From a virus, in IMG/VR virus record IMGVR_UViG_3300035698_003328, positions 1 through 50,822 of that record: a stretch of 50,822 nt of DNA, one strand, 5' to 3'. This document shows positions 24,207 to 30,532 of the stretch, in pieces. A program made the translations under genes and the position numbers. The notes beneath the pieces were generated by a model. That model saw only the letters and a program-made list of their open reading frames with translations, made no database searches and was not told the DNA's origin. Each line of letters starts with the position of its first letter. Position 1 is the stretch's first letter.

Positions 24207-24611
24207 TTAAAAATCTAATGTATCATAATCCCCACCGCGTGCTTCGGCAAACTTAAGCAAGAGCGGCAAATCTTGAATGGATAGATTAATTGGCTTGATC
24301 CAAGCATGAATAGAGTCAAATGGCTCACTTGCATTCCCTAAGCGCATCACGTCAATATCATTCCCATGTTCGTCTGTTTCCACATCCGCTTCATCAATCA
24401 TTAAACCATCAAGCATTCCACTATCGCACGCTTCATCAAATGCATCCTGCACGTCTGAAGCCCATACTAAGCAAAGAACTCCATACTCATTCCCAATAAT
24501 CCAGGGGCGAGCACTGTGCGGGTTAAATTCATGGGAGAAAGTAACATCATTAGCTAAAATTCTGTCTTCTGGTAATTCTACTACTTCATCCTTATTAATC
24601 TTGATTTTCAT
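24207..24611 (-). CDS. Phage conserved hypothetical protein
   Basis: 134 aa after AAAGGAGAATAAG. NPHSARPWIIGNEYGVLCLV and VWASDVQDAFDEACDSGMLD look like a domain I associate with other phage proteins of unknown function: an N-terminal beta strand, then an acidic middle. Its ATG overlaps the stop of the 34-aa gene upstream (ATGA). Confidence 0.75.
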   Translation of the reverse strand: MKIKINKDEVVELPEDRILANDVTFSHEFNPHSARPWIIGNEYGVLCLVWASDVQDAFDEACDSGMLDGLMIDEADVETDEHGNDIDVMRLGNASEPFDSIHAWIKPINLSIQDLPLLLKFAEARGGDYDTLDF

Positions 24612-24712
24612 CTTCTTATTCTCCTTTCTTCAAATCCTCGAATGAGATCCAGACAGACACGAGTTTTTTCTCTTCCTAAAGAAGTAAAATTTAACGAATA
24701 GTGATCTTTCAT
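24608..24712 (-). CDS. 34-residue hypothetical peptide
   Basis: MKDHYSLNFTSLGREKTRVC onward, ending RRIRR. AAAGGAGCAGGAAG precedes the ATG and the stop overlaps the next start as ATGA, which supports a real, coupled gene. Basic C-terminus. It is the first gene after the promoter at 24821-24849. Confidence 0.6.
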   Translation of the reverse strand: MKDHYSLNFTSLGREKTRVCLDLIRGFEERRIRR

Positions 24713-24820
24713 CTTCCTGCTCCTTTCATTAATTATTTTTCGAGCAATTAAAAATAATTCCTGAACATTAGAGGTTTTTGGAACATTAGGAATGTTAATG
24801 TTTCTTTTATACGTTCATTC

Positions 24821-24849
24821 ATCATAATGTAAATATAGAATGATGTCAA
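24821..24849 (-). promoter_or_regulatory. Sigma70-type promoter for the zinc-protein operon
   Basis: On the minus strand TTGACA (24849-24844), 17-bp spacer, TATGAT (24826-24821). The -35 is perfect and the -10 misses one base. It would drive the operon from the 34-aa gene at 24712 to about 21.1 kb. Confidence 0.82.
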
Positions 24850-25124
24850 GAAAAAAGATCTGTAATGATTTCAAGGTGTTTGGAGAAGATTCTTATGCCT
24901 CTATGGAATTATTATTGTACGAACCCCCCCTACCTCTTTATTTTAAGGTAGGCAAGAATTGTGCCAGTTTTTGTGTCGTGAAACGACACGTCTTTGTCTA
25001 TAGGTTATATATTTTTTTATAACTATTATTATCTTTTATATATTATTTATATATTAATTATATATAATTTATATATATATTTAGATCATTAAAAATATTG
25101 GCAATAATAGATAAATATTATTAA

Positions 25125-25146
25125 TATAATGAATATATTCATTATA
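25125..25146. repeat. 22-bp perfect palindrome in AT-rich tract
   Basis: TATAATGAATA followed by its exact reverse complement. The 13-mer TATAATGAATATA recurs 18 bp to the right (25143-25155). It could be a binding site for an origin protein. Confidence 0.7.
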
Positions 25147-25265
25147 ATGAATATATAGAATAATCGACTATTCTCTTAAAAAATATCTAATAATATCAAC
25201 CATTTATGATTTCCGAATCCTGAATGGGGTACCCCCCCCTAGTACAATTATAAATCCATAAGACC

Positions 25266-25307
25266 ATAAGAAATTTCTCCTAACAGGTTGAAATTGTTAG
25301 AAGAAAT
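25266..25307 (-). terminator. Probable terminator after the 62-aa zinc gene
   Basis: ATTTCTTCTAACA and TGTTAGGAGAAAT (minus sense) pair with one mismatch over 13 bp around a 9-base loop, followed by TTTCTTATGG. It lies about 45 bp past the stop at 25351 and ends that upstream operon. Confidence 0.65.
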
Positions 25308-25350
25308 CTCTTCGTGACACGGTTCTATAATCTCATTCTCACCAATGTTC

Positions 25351-25539
25351 TTATTCCCCTAAGTCTTCAATGTCATGGCCACACTTTGGACAATACATAT
25401 AGTCTTCCTCATATTTCCCGCCTTCATGAACGTTCGTTCCTCCGCAACATGACCAACAAAATTCTTGGCCACATTCTGAGCATTCTCTAATGCTATAAGG
25501 ATGTTCACAATCATTCGTTGCTTCGTCTTGAAATTTCAT
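25351..25539 (-). CDS. Small zinc-binding protein
   Basis: 62 aa after AAAAGGAGAAACTAGC. C11, CSEC, CWSCC and CPKC give eight cysteines, plus His at positions 13, 38 and 54; probably two zinc sites (ribbon/RING-like). Its ATG overlaps the stop of the previous gene (ATGA). The GGAGAAACTAGC leader is shared with three other small genes at 26.7-27.2 kb. Confidence 0.78.
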   Translation of the reverse strand: MKFQDEATNDCEHPYSIRECSECGQEFCWSCCGGTNVHEGGKYEEDYMYCPKCGHDIEDLGE

Positions 25540-25751
25540 GCTAGTTTCTCCTTTTTAATGAATGAATTCGGCGAATGCCGAACTCTATAATTCTCCTCTG
25601 CTATCATTATTATCTTAATCTTACTAGTAACATCGAACTCTTCACCAGGAAGCAGATCATTCCAAATAACTCCTAAATATGTCCGCTTCCAGTCTTTATG
25701 ATAATACTCAGATATTAATTCTTCGGCTTGATTGGTGGATAATTGCTTCAT
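25536..25751 (-). CDS. Small hypothetical protein
   Basis: 71 aa after TAGGAGGATTAAGAGG. A helical start, then beta strands (KRTYLGVIWNDLLPGEEFDV, KIKIIMIAEENYR). It looks like a small compact alpha/beta protein. Unrecognised. The GGTTC hairpin at 25782 lies just upstream. Confidence 0.68.
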   Translation of the reverse strand: MKQLSTNQAEELISEYYHKDWKRTYLGVIWNDLLPGEEFDVTSKIKIIMIAEENYRVRHSPNSFIKKEKLA

Positions 25752-25781
25752 CCTCTTAATCCTCCTATTATTTAAATGAAT

Positions 25782-25800
25782 GAAGGTTCTTCGAACCTTC
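25782..25800. repeat. Hairpin GAAGGTTC-TTC-GAACCTTC
   Basis: Perfect 8-bp arms with a TTC loop in the leader upstream of 25751. Part of the short-loop hairpin family. Confidence 0.7.
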
Positions 25801-25815
25801 TTGCATTCTCCCCGA

Positions 25816-25840
25816 ACTCTCTTACATTATGCAAGACAGT
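25816..25840. repeat. 25-bp palindrome copy 6
   Basis: Arms ACTCTCTTACAT and ATGCAAGACAGT. It lies between the 162-aa gene's stop (25896) and the next start (25751), 16 bp from the hairpin at 25782. Confidence 0.85.
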
Positions 25841-25895
25841 TTGAGAATAATCATAATCCTAATCTTCCTGAATCGACACTAGTTCAATTAATGAT

Positions 25896-26384
25896 CTAAC
25901 TATCCAAATTCATCAACCTATCAACCTGAGCCTTAGGCATCCCGGCCTTAATCATCTTCAACCTGAGCGCCTCGCAATCTTCCTCGATAGTTGTCGGCTT
26001 TTTCGGCGTCCGCGTCCGTTTCTCGGGCGTGAAAACACTAGCCATAATCGGCTCACCTAATTTTGCCATCTCGATCATATCCTCAACATTCTCACGTGCA
26101 AAGATTTGCGACCTCAGAGTCTTCAACGCATGTTGTGCAAGATAAACCGTGTCCTTGAAACCAAGATTCCATTCCACCGTAATCGAAACTTGACGTTCGT
26201 TCACGGTAATTAAATTATCGGTCTCAATCTTGCTTTCCAAGAATGAAAATGTCTGTTCAATCGAGAATGGCTGCAATTCCTGAACATTATCAACATCTGT
26301 GAAATTCCATCCCGAACTAGCCTTCTCCAGAACATTCCCTGCGACATCTTGAACTATTCTAACTCGTTCTTTCTTTTCGGCCAT
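25896..26384 (-). CDS. Hypothetical early protein, possible DNA- or RNA-interacting
   Basis: 162 aa after AAAAGGAGGATAG. A beta-rich first half (RVRIVQDVAGNVLEKASSGW, QVSITVEWNLGFKDTVYLAQ) followed by a basic linker (TPEKRTRTPKKPTT) and a helical C-terminal motif (CEALRLKMIKAGMPKAQVDR). The second half may be a small three-helix motif. Unrecognised. Confidence 0.75.
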   Translation of the reverse strand: MAEKKERVRIVQDVAGNVLEKASSGWNFTDVDNVQELQPFSIEQTFSFLESKIETDNLITVNERQVSITVEWNLGFKDTVYLAQHALKTLRSQIFARENVEDMIEMAKLGEPIMASVFTPEKRTRTPKKPTTIEEDCEALRLKMIKAGMPKAQVDRLMNLDS

Positions 26385-26399
26385 AATTCTATCCTCCTT

Positions 26400-26416
26400 T
26401 TCGTTCGAAGAACGAA
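26400..26416. repeat. Hairpin TTCGTTC-GAA-GAACGAA
   Basis: Perfect 7-bp arms with a GAA loop, upstream of the 162-aa gene ribosome site. The stem matches that at 23636. Confidence 0.65.
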
Positions 26417-26495
26417 CTAGTGCCGATTAAGAAAGATTAAGATATTCAATTATCAAAGAACTATTATTCGTTATTGTGAATTCTACTAGTTTCTC

Positions 26496-26546
26496 AAAAG
26501 AACCACCAAGAATGATGATTATGATGATTCTTATGTCAAACTAGTC
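26496..26546. repeat. Duplicated intergenic element, copy A
   Basis: Carries AAAGAACCACCA, then ATGATGATTATGATGATTCTT, then ACTAGTCT over the end of the gene at 26541. It matches 26799-26843 with a few changes and a short length difference. It overlaps the stop of each gene, so the repeat spans a 3' end. Confidence 0.75.
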
Positions 26547-26753
26547 TGAAAAACGAAGAATATCAATTTCTGGGAATCTCTGCACAATCTTACAATCATT
26601 TATCATCCCAAAAAGAACACATGCAAATGATGCACTCGTGGAATCTTCACCGTCAAAAACCGGCAAATGCCATTCTTTCTTCAATCTTCCATCTTCGAAA
26701 GATTGAATAATTACATCGTCCATGTTCGTCTTTAATGTGTATGTAATTTCCAT
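26541..26753 (-). CDS. Small hypothetical protein
   Basis: 70 aa after GGAGGAAACTAGCA. Beta-rich (MEITYTLKTNMDDVIIQSFE) with a hydrophobic middle. Unrecognised. Its 3' end lies in copy A of a duplicated element shared with the gene at 26837, which has similar length and layout; they may be diverged duplicates. Confidence 0.7.
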   Translation of the reverse strand: MEITYTLKTNMDDVIIQSFEDGRLKKEWHLPVFDGEDSTSASFACVLFGMINDCKIVQRFPEIDILRFSD

Positions 26754-26798
26754 TGCTAGTTTCCTCCATTCTTTAATTGTTTCTATTCTAATCCCTCG

Positions 26799-26843
26799 AA
26801 AGAACCACCATCAATGATGATGATTCTTACGTCGGACTAGTCT
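26799..26843. repeat. Duplicated intergenic element, copy B
   Basis: Same order of blocks as 26496-26546 (AAAGAACCACCA, ATGATGATGATTCTTA, ACTAGTCT), spanning the stop of the gene at 26837. Confidence 0.75.
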
Positions 26844-27049
26844 CTCATTCTCTTTAAACTAGAGTTCATTGATTCTAATTCGATGATCCTATTCATCAAT
26901 GCCATAATTACATGCGATTCTGTATTCCCATCTTTTCCATGAATGAAAACCGTTTCATTATCACAAATTTCAATCTCACCGATCACCGGCAAACAAGATC
27001 TTGATCGAAATGATCCATCCGATGTTACGGTATGAAGATGAATTATCAT
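26837..27049 (-). CDS. Small hypothetical protein
   Basis: 70 aa after CGGAGAACTAGCC. Beta-rich first half (MIIHLHTVTSDGSF, IEICDNETVFIHGK), helical end (VIMALMNRIIELESMNSSLK). Unrecognised. Its upstream neighbour's stop lies three bases before its start. Confidence 0.7.
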   Translation of the reverse strand: MIIHLHTVTSDGSFRSRSCLPVIGEIEICDNETVFIHGKDGNTESHVIMALMNRIIELESMNSSLKRMRD

Positions 27050-27051
27050 GG

Positions 27052-27204
27052 CTAGTTCTCCGTCATTCTCTGAATGATATATTCTAAATTCTCCTGAATC
27101 TCTTCAGGGTTTGTCACGATCTTTTTCGTGAAATGATTTGTAAATGTTACCTTCGAGCCCGTTGTTGAATGTTTGACCGTGATCGTAAATTTCTCCGTTT
27201 TCAT
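27052..27204 (-). CDS. 50-residue hypothetical protein, first gene of leftward block
   Basis: MKTEKFTITVKHSTTGSKVT onward: a basic beta hairpin then an acidic helix (NPEEIQENLEYIIQRM). The ATG follows CAAAGGAGAACTAGCA, and the stop is two bases before the next gene's start codon. It is the first confident leftward gene after the control region. Unrecognised. Confidence 0.72.
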   Translation of the reverse strand: MKTEKFTITVKHSTTGSKVTFTNHFTKKIVTNPEEIQENLEYIIQRMTEN

Positions 27205-27231
27205 TGCTAGTTCTCCTTTGTTAGGGGTGGG

Positions 27232-27248
27232 CGGCCTTCAGGAGGCCG
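27232..27248. repeat. Hairpin in leftward leader
   Basis: CGGCCT and AGGCCG around TCAGG, 45 bp before the first leftward gene. CACTAG/CTAGTG and TGGGC/GCCCA arms follow at ~27251-27292, so the leader of that message could fold into consecutive stems. Confidence 0.5.
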
Positions 27249-27377
27249 GGACACTAGCAGAATATGCAACTAGTGGGCCAAGATGGTGCCCAGAGGCACG
27301 AATTATGGAATATTCAATGATATCAATAAGATACGCATCATTGAATGACATACCCTCTTGTGAATTCTCTCACGTTC

Positions 27378-27397
27378 GTAAAAGGAATTTTACCGGT
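27378..27397. repeat. GTAAA-type dyad, copy 1
   Basis: GTAAAAGGAATTTTACCGGT; arms GTAAAA and TTTTAC are perfect. Related copies occur at 27456-27475 and 27476-27494. Confidence 0.65.
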
Positions 27398-27455
27398 CTA
27401 TTACCATCTATGATACATGCATCCGATTGATGAATGAAATCAATAGGTTGAAGGG

Positions 27456-27494
27456 GTAAAGGAATTTATACCGGTGTAAAGGGATTTCTACGCC
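27456..27494. repeat. GTAAA-type dyads, copies 2 and 3 in tandem
   Basis: GTAAAGGAATTTATACCGGT (27456-27475) and GTAAAGGGATTTCTACGCC (27476-27494) are adjacent, on a 20-bp period. Confidence 0.65.
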
Positions 27495-27645
27495 ATCGTC
27501 CCTCGATCCATGCATTCTTCCATGCGTGGTGCCTGTGCCTCTCCTGGTCCATCCTCCGTGACCTAATGGCCCTCTCCTGATCTGACCCCTCGCCGATTAG
27601 GCCTGGCCTTGGCCTTGGTCTGATCACACATGAATACATATTCAT
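27466..27645 (-). CDS. Doubtful Arg-rich 59-residue ORF in control region
   Basis: Reads MNMYSCVIRPRPRPGLIGEG, then a strongly basic stretch with many Arg and His, ending NPFTPV. No ribosome site precedes the first ATGs; an internal ATG (MDQER) has GGAGG too close. AGG codons dominate, unlike the neighbours. It may be a small basic DNA-binding protein, a remnant or chance. Confidence 0.2.
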   Translation of the reverse strand: MNMYSCVIRPRPRPGLIGEGSDQERAIRSRRMDQERHRHHAWKNAWIEGRWRRNPFTPV

Positions 27646-27756
27646 ATGAACATCTATTCAATTATTCAATGGATCAAATGAACGCGTGAACATATGAACA
27701 TCTATTCCATGGAACAAATGAACATCTGTTCATCTGCTCACTCGTACACCTGTACG
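27631..27756. promoter_or_regulatory. Dyad array on a 24-bp grid (operator or iteron cluster)
   Basis: TGAATACATATTCA (27631), TGAACATCTATTCA (27647), TGAACATCTATTCC (27695), TGAACATCTGTTCA (27719) and CGTACACCTGTACG (27743). From 27647 the sites start at 0, 48, 72 and 96 bp. The 27719 and 27743 sites have perfect 6-bp arms. They lie downstream of the leftward promoter, where a bound dimer could block early transcription. Confidence 0.7.
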
Positions 27757-27861
27757 ATGAAAGGGGGGGCCTTAGGGGAGTTGATAAGGTATTGGTAGTA
27801 CATTGCTAGTCACGAATCGCTTTCACTATCTTGAAATATTATATGCCCCAGGACATCATTC

Positions 27862-27890
27862 ATTATACTCAGGAATAATGATCTTGACAA
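27862..27890 (-). promoter_or_regulatory. Leftward sigma70-type promoter
   Basis: Minus strand TTGTCA (27890-27885), 17-bp spacer, TATAAT (27867-27862). Its -35 overlaps the -35 of the rightward promoter, so the two polymerases would compete. The transcript would run through the dyad array. Confidence 0.72.
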
Positions 27891-27913
27891 ACGAGCATCA
27901 TTCGTGTTATAGT
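27884..27913 (+). promoter_or_regulatory. Rightward sigma70-type promoter
   Basis: TTGACA at 27884-27889, an 18-bp spacer and TATAGT at 27908-27913. It would start near 27920 and drive the 95-aa gene and terminase genes. Confidence 0.8.
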
Positions 27914-27987
27914 GAAGGCATGAATGGAAGGTGTTTGGAAGAGAGTCAGCCGCATTTGTCATTAACAATGAATGAGGAGAATTAGCG

Positions 27988-28275
27988 ATGATTGGGAAGG
28001 TTTTAGATGAAGCGAAAGCTTTAATTAATGGGGCGAGACGAGAATCGTATGGGAGTCCGCAGGAGAGCCTCAACCGCGTTGCCGCGTTCTGGAGGAATTA
28101 TTTATCTGTTATTGATAATGGAGAATATGCTCCGAAAGTTAACATAACTGGTGCTGATGTCGCGCTGATGATGGTTCTTTTTAAAGTTGCTCGTGAATCT
28201 AATGAGCATTCTCGTGATAATATTGTGGATATTGCAGGCTACGCAGGATTAGCGGGGGAGTTTGAAGATGAGTAA
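27988..28275 (+). CDS. DUF6378-like phage protein
   Basis: 95 aa starting MIGKVLDEAKALINGARRES after GAGGAGAATTAGCG. The features ARRESYGSPQESLNRVAAFW, ADVALMMVLFKVARE and DNIVDIAGYAGL match DUF6378, a helical phage family that may resemble nucleotide pyrophosphohydrolases (MazG-like) but has no proven activity. It is the first rightward gene and overlaps the terminase small subunit by 8 bp. Confidence 0.8.
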   Translation: MIGKVLDEAKALINGARRESYGSPQESLNRVAAFWRNYLSVIDNGEYAPKVNITGADVALMMVLFKVARESNEHSRDNIVDIAGYAGLAGEFEDE

Positions 28276-28816
28276 TGGTAAGCTAATTCCTCTGCGCCGT
28301 GATCTAAGGCGGAACCCGGATGGCTCACGAACAACGTATGTGAAGGAGATGCAGGCTTGGCATCAGAATGTTCTCGTGATGAAGACGATGGGCTGGACGA
28401 ATGTTGATATTGCAGCGAAGACTGGGTTTTCGAAAGAGCATATTAGCACGATTGTGAATTCGCCAGTCTTTAAAGCCGCGATGGAGCAATTCATTAAAGC
28501 GCATGTGGCTGATACGTTGGATTTGCAGAAAGAGCTCATGCACCTTGTTCCCTCCTCGATTGCGGCAATCAGCGAAACGTTGAGCGATGGTGAGGCGAAG
28601 GCTAATGATAAATTGAGAGCCGCATTTAGTGTTCTCGACCGCGTTGGGGCTCCACCGAAGGGTCGGTTTAACGAATTCGGCGCAGGAGCGCCCGGCGATC
28701 AGCAGCATCTTCACATTCATCTAAGTGATGCAGAGGCTGATGAACTGAGGCAAAGGGCGAAGATTGCGAGAGTTCCTGAATTCATTAATGGGGAGGTTGA
28801 GAATGATGATGACTAG
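28268..28816 (+). CDS. terS: Terminase small subunit
   Basis: 182 aa from the ATG at 28268 (GGGGGAG upstream); a TTG six bases earlier is not needed. A helix-turn-helix lies at about residues 44-65 (TNVDIAAKTGFSKEHISTIV), the usual DNA-recognition part of small terminases, followed by a helical middle and acidic tail. It would select phage DNA for packaging with the large subunit at 29014. The hairpin array sits between the two genes. Confidence 0.8.
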   Translation: MSNGKLIPLRRDLRRNPDGSRTTYVKEMQAWHQNVLVMKTMGWTNVDIAAKTGFSKEHISTIVNSPVFKAAMEQFIKAHVADTLDLQKELMHLVPSSIAAISETLSDGEAKANDKLRAAFSVLDRVGAPPKGRFNEFGAGAPGDQQHLHIHLSDAEADELRQRAKIARVPEFINGEVENDDD

Positions 28817-28819
28817 CCT

Positions 28820-28942
28820 CGTTTGCCCCAGGCAAACGCATAGCCCATTCATTCTTCTCTCCGTTTGCTCCGCAAACGCGTTAGATGCGTCCTCCTCGTT
28901 CCCCAGAGGGAACGCAGTAGCCCCTTCGTTCGCAAGCGAACG
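28820..28942. repeat. Four tandem hairpins with compensatory stems
   Basis: CGTTTGCC/GGCAAACG (28820-28838), CGTTTGC/GCAAACG (28862-28878), CGTTCCC/GGGAACG (28897-28914), CGTTCGC/GCGAACG (28927-28942). All stems are perfect although their sequences differ, and the downstream flanks share short GCATAG, GTTAG, GCAGTAG and GCTTAG blocks. Successive starts are 42, 35 and 30 bp apart. Confidence 0.85.
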
Positions 28943-28970
28943 CTTAGCCAGATTCGATTATGAAGGACGA

Positions 28971-28995
28971 ACTCTCCTGCATGATGTAAGAGAGT
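28971..28995. repeat. 25-bp palindrome copy 7
   Basis: Arms ACTCTCCTGCAT and ATGTAAGAGAGT, 19 bp before the large terminase start codon. Confidence 0.85.
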
Positions 28996-29013
28996 TTGTG
29001 GGAAGAATAAACC

Positions 29014-30501
29014 GTGATCATTCCTAACCTTGCTGAGCCAGAATTTCAGAAACTCGCTGAACGGTGCGCGTTCGACACGCGGATGTTCGCACAAGTTTTT
29101 ATGAAAGACGTTTTTGACTTACCATTCTCCCCTGTCCACGATGAGATTTTCCGCATTTTCGATGATGATGAGATTCAGATGGCTGCAATCGCAGCTCCTC
29201 GTGGCTGGGGCAAAACTTCTCTTTGTCGTGCTCTTGAAGCTCGTCACATCTGCTACCAGTCGAAGAACTACATTGTCCCGGTTTCTAAGACTGCAACGCA
29301 GGCTGAAGAACAATCGGAGAATCTTAAACACGAGCTCCAATCCAATGCGATGATTAGGAAAATCTTCGGAAGCATTAAGCAGAAAGTCGCTCGTGGGGAT
29401 CAATTTTCGAAAACTGCTTGGGTCACGGACACTGACATTAAAGTAATGCCTCGCGGCGCAGGTCAGCAAATTCGTGGAACTAATCATCATAGTAAGCGCC
29501 CGGACTTAATCCTCTTCGATGACTTTGAAGACAGTGATGAGGTTCAGAATGAAGAGCTAAGACGAAAGAATAAACTCTGGTTCTCCTCTGATGCTCGATT
29601 CGCTGTGCAAGATTATCGTAAAGACTGGCGGATTCTCGTCGTCGGGACTGTTCTCCATGAAGACTCCCTCCTCCAGAATCTCCTTGATAGTGAAAACTGG
29701 TATTCAATTCGTCTTGAAGCTTGTGATGATAATCTGAATTCGAACTGGCCCGCGGTTGTTACTAATCAACGGATTTTGGAACTCCGTGAGGAGTTCAAGA
29801 GAGAAGGCTTACTCGACGTATTTTATCGTGAATATCGCAACATGCCTATTTCAACTGAAGATGCAGTCTTCCGGCCTGAGTATTTTCAAAACTATGATGA
29901 GATGATTGAGAAACTTGACGATAATGATCAAGTCGAGAATGTCGTCCTCGTTGATCCTGCGAAGACGGTGAAGATGCACTCTGCCGACAGCGCAATTGTG
30001 GGCGTAGGCGTTAAGCATGATGGTCCGGGAATCTATGTGCGGGATATTGAAGCTGGTAAAATGCACCCCGATGAAATCTATGAATGTGCGATTAAGATGG
30101 CTCTTCGCCTTGGCTCTCGTGTGATTGGTGTGGAAGTAACCTCGCTGAATGAATTCATAACTTACCCGTTCCAAGATGCTATTAAGCGAAGTGGTCGATT
30201 TATTGAACTGGTTGAGCTGAAGGCTCGAGCGCATAAACAAGATCGGATTGCGGCTCTCGCTCCATTCTACCGAAAAGGCTTGGTCTTCCACAATCCTCGC
30301 GTAAGTGGAATTCTGGAACAACAACTAATGGCGTTCCCGCGTGCGAAGCGCTGGGACGTAATGGATGCGTTTGCTTACATCGTTGAACTCCTCGACATCG
30401 GTGATCGGTTCTTCGCTCCTGCTGAAGATATGTATGAAGAGGAACTCAGCCGTCTTGATCGGGAGGCTGAAAACCTTGGTGATTGGCGTTATGCTCCATA
30501 A
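29014..30501 (+). CDS. terL: Terminase large subunit
   Basis: 495 aa from a GTG at 29014 (GGGAAGAATAAACC upstream). Walker A is APRGWGKTS (61-69), Walker B LILFDDFED (165-173). The RNase H-like nuclease has Asp314 (LVDPAKT), Glu374 (GVEVT) and Asp448/Asp451 (WDVMDAFAYI). It cuts and pumps phage DNA into the capsid with the small subunit upstream. The complete motif set gives high confidence. Confidence 0.95.
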   Translation: MIIPNLAEPEFQKLAERCAFDTRMFAQVFMKDVFDLPFSPVHDEIFRIFDDDEIQMAAIAAPRGWGKTSLCRALEARHICYQSKNYIVPVSKTATQAEEQSENLKHELQSNAMIRKIFGSIKQKVARGDQFSKTAWVTDTDIKVMPRGAGQQIRGTNHHSKRPDLILFDDFEDSDEVQNEELRRKNKLWFSSDARFAVQDYRKDWRILVVGTVLHEDSLLQNLLDSENWYSIRLEACDDNLNSNWPAVVTNQRILELREEFKREGLLDVFYREYRNMPISTEDAVFRPEYFQNYDEMIEKLDDNDQVENVVLVDPAKTVKMHSADSAIVGVGVKHDGPGIYVRDIEAGKMHPDEIYECAIKMALRLGSRVIGVEVTSLNEFITYPFQDAIKRSGRFIELVELKARAHKQDRIAALAPFYRKGLVFHNPRVSGILEQQLMAFPRAKRWDVMDAFAYIVELLDIGDRFFAPAEDMYEEELSRLDREAENLGDWRYAP

Positions 30502-30532
30502 TCTATTAACCTGAAAGAAGAGGAGTAAAATC

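Larger units (their letters stand above)
24713..25350. other. AT-rich non-coding gap, candidate origin
   Basis: 638 bp with no convincing gene. It holds the leftward promoter (24821-24849), a GTGTCGT-GAA-ACGACAC hairpin at ~24973, two poly-C runs (~24924, ~25231), an almost pure A/T stretch at 25005-25200, a 22-bp palindrome (25125-25146) whose left part repeats in direct orientation 18 bp later, and a terminator at 25266-25307. The low-melting tract plus palindromes suggest a replication origin. A plus-strand open frame (24840-25022) lacks a ribosome site and is rejected. Confidence 0.55.
27205..27987. other. Divergent control region without confident genes
   Basis: 783 bp between the leftward and rightward blocks. 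From left to right: stacked hairpins in the leftward leader (27232-27300), three copies of GTAAAGGRATTT.TAC (27378, 27456, 27476), a GC-rich stretch (27490-27625) with one short Arg-rich minus-strand frame (27466-27645), a dyad array on a 24-bp grid (27647-27756), and overlapping divergent promoters (27862-27913). It resembles a regulatory switch or origin region. Confidence 0.75.
28817..29013. other. Intergenic hairpin array before the large terminase
   Basis: 197 bp without a gene. It contains four hairpins (28820-28942) and one 25-bp palindrome (28971-28995). A packaging-site or RNA-regulatory role is possible; both are inference. Confidence 0.7.

Noticed and set aside
24840-25022. Plus-strand 60-codon frame in the AT-rich gap
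   Set aside because: No ribosome site, composition like non-coding DNA, and opposite to the surrounding operons.
25565-25580. TTCGGC-GAAT-GCCGAA hairpin
   Set aside because: Lies inside a coding region with a four-base loop; no support beyond symmetry.
27173-27430. Plus-strand 85-codon frame in the control region
   Set aside because: No ribosome site and it runs across the leftward gene start and hairpins.
22000-28000. CRISPR array or toxin-antitoxin pair among the small genes
   Set aside because: No regularly spaced identical repeats with unique spacers, and no recognisable toxin-antitoxin domains.
27810-28073. Minus-strand 87-codon frame over the promoters
   Set aside because: It overlaps both divergent promoters and the rightward 95-aa gene, and has no ribosome site.
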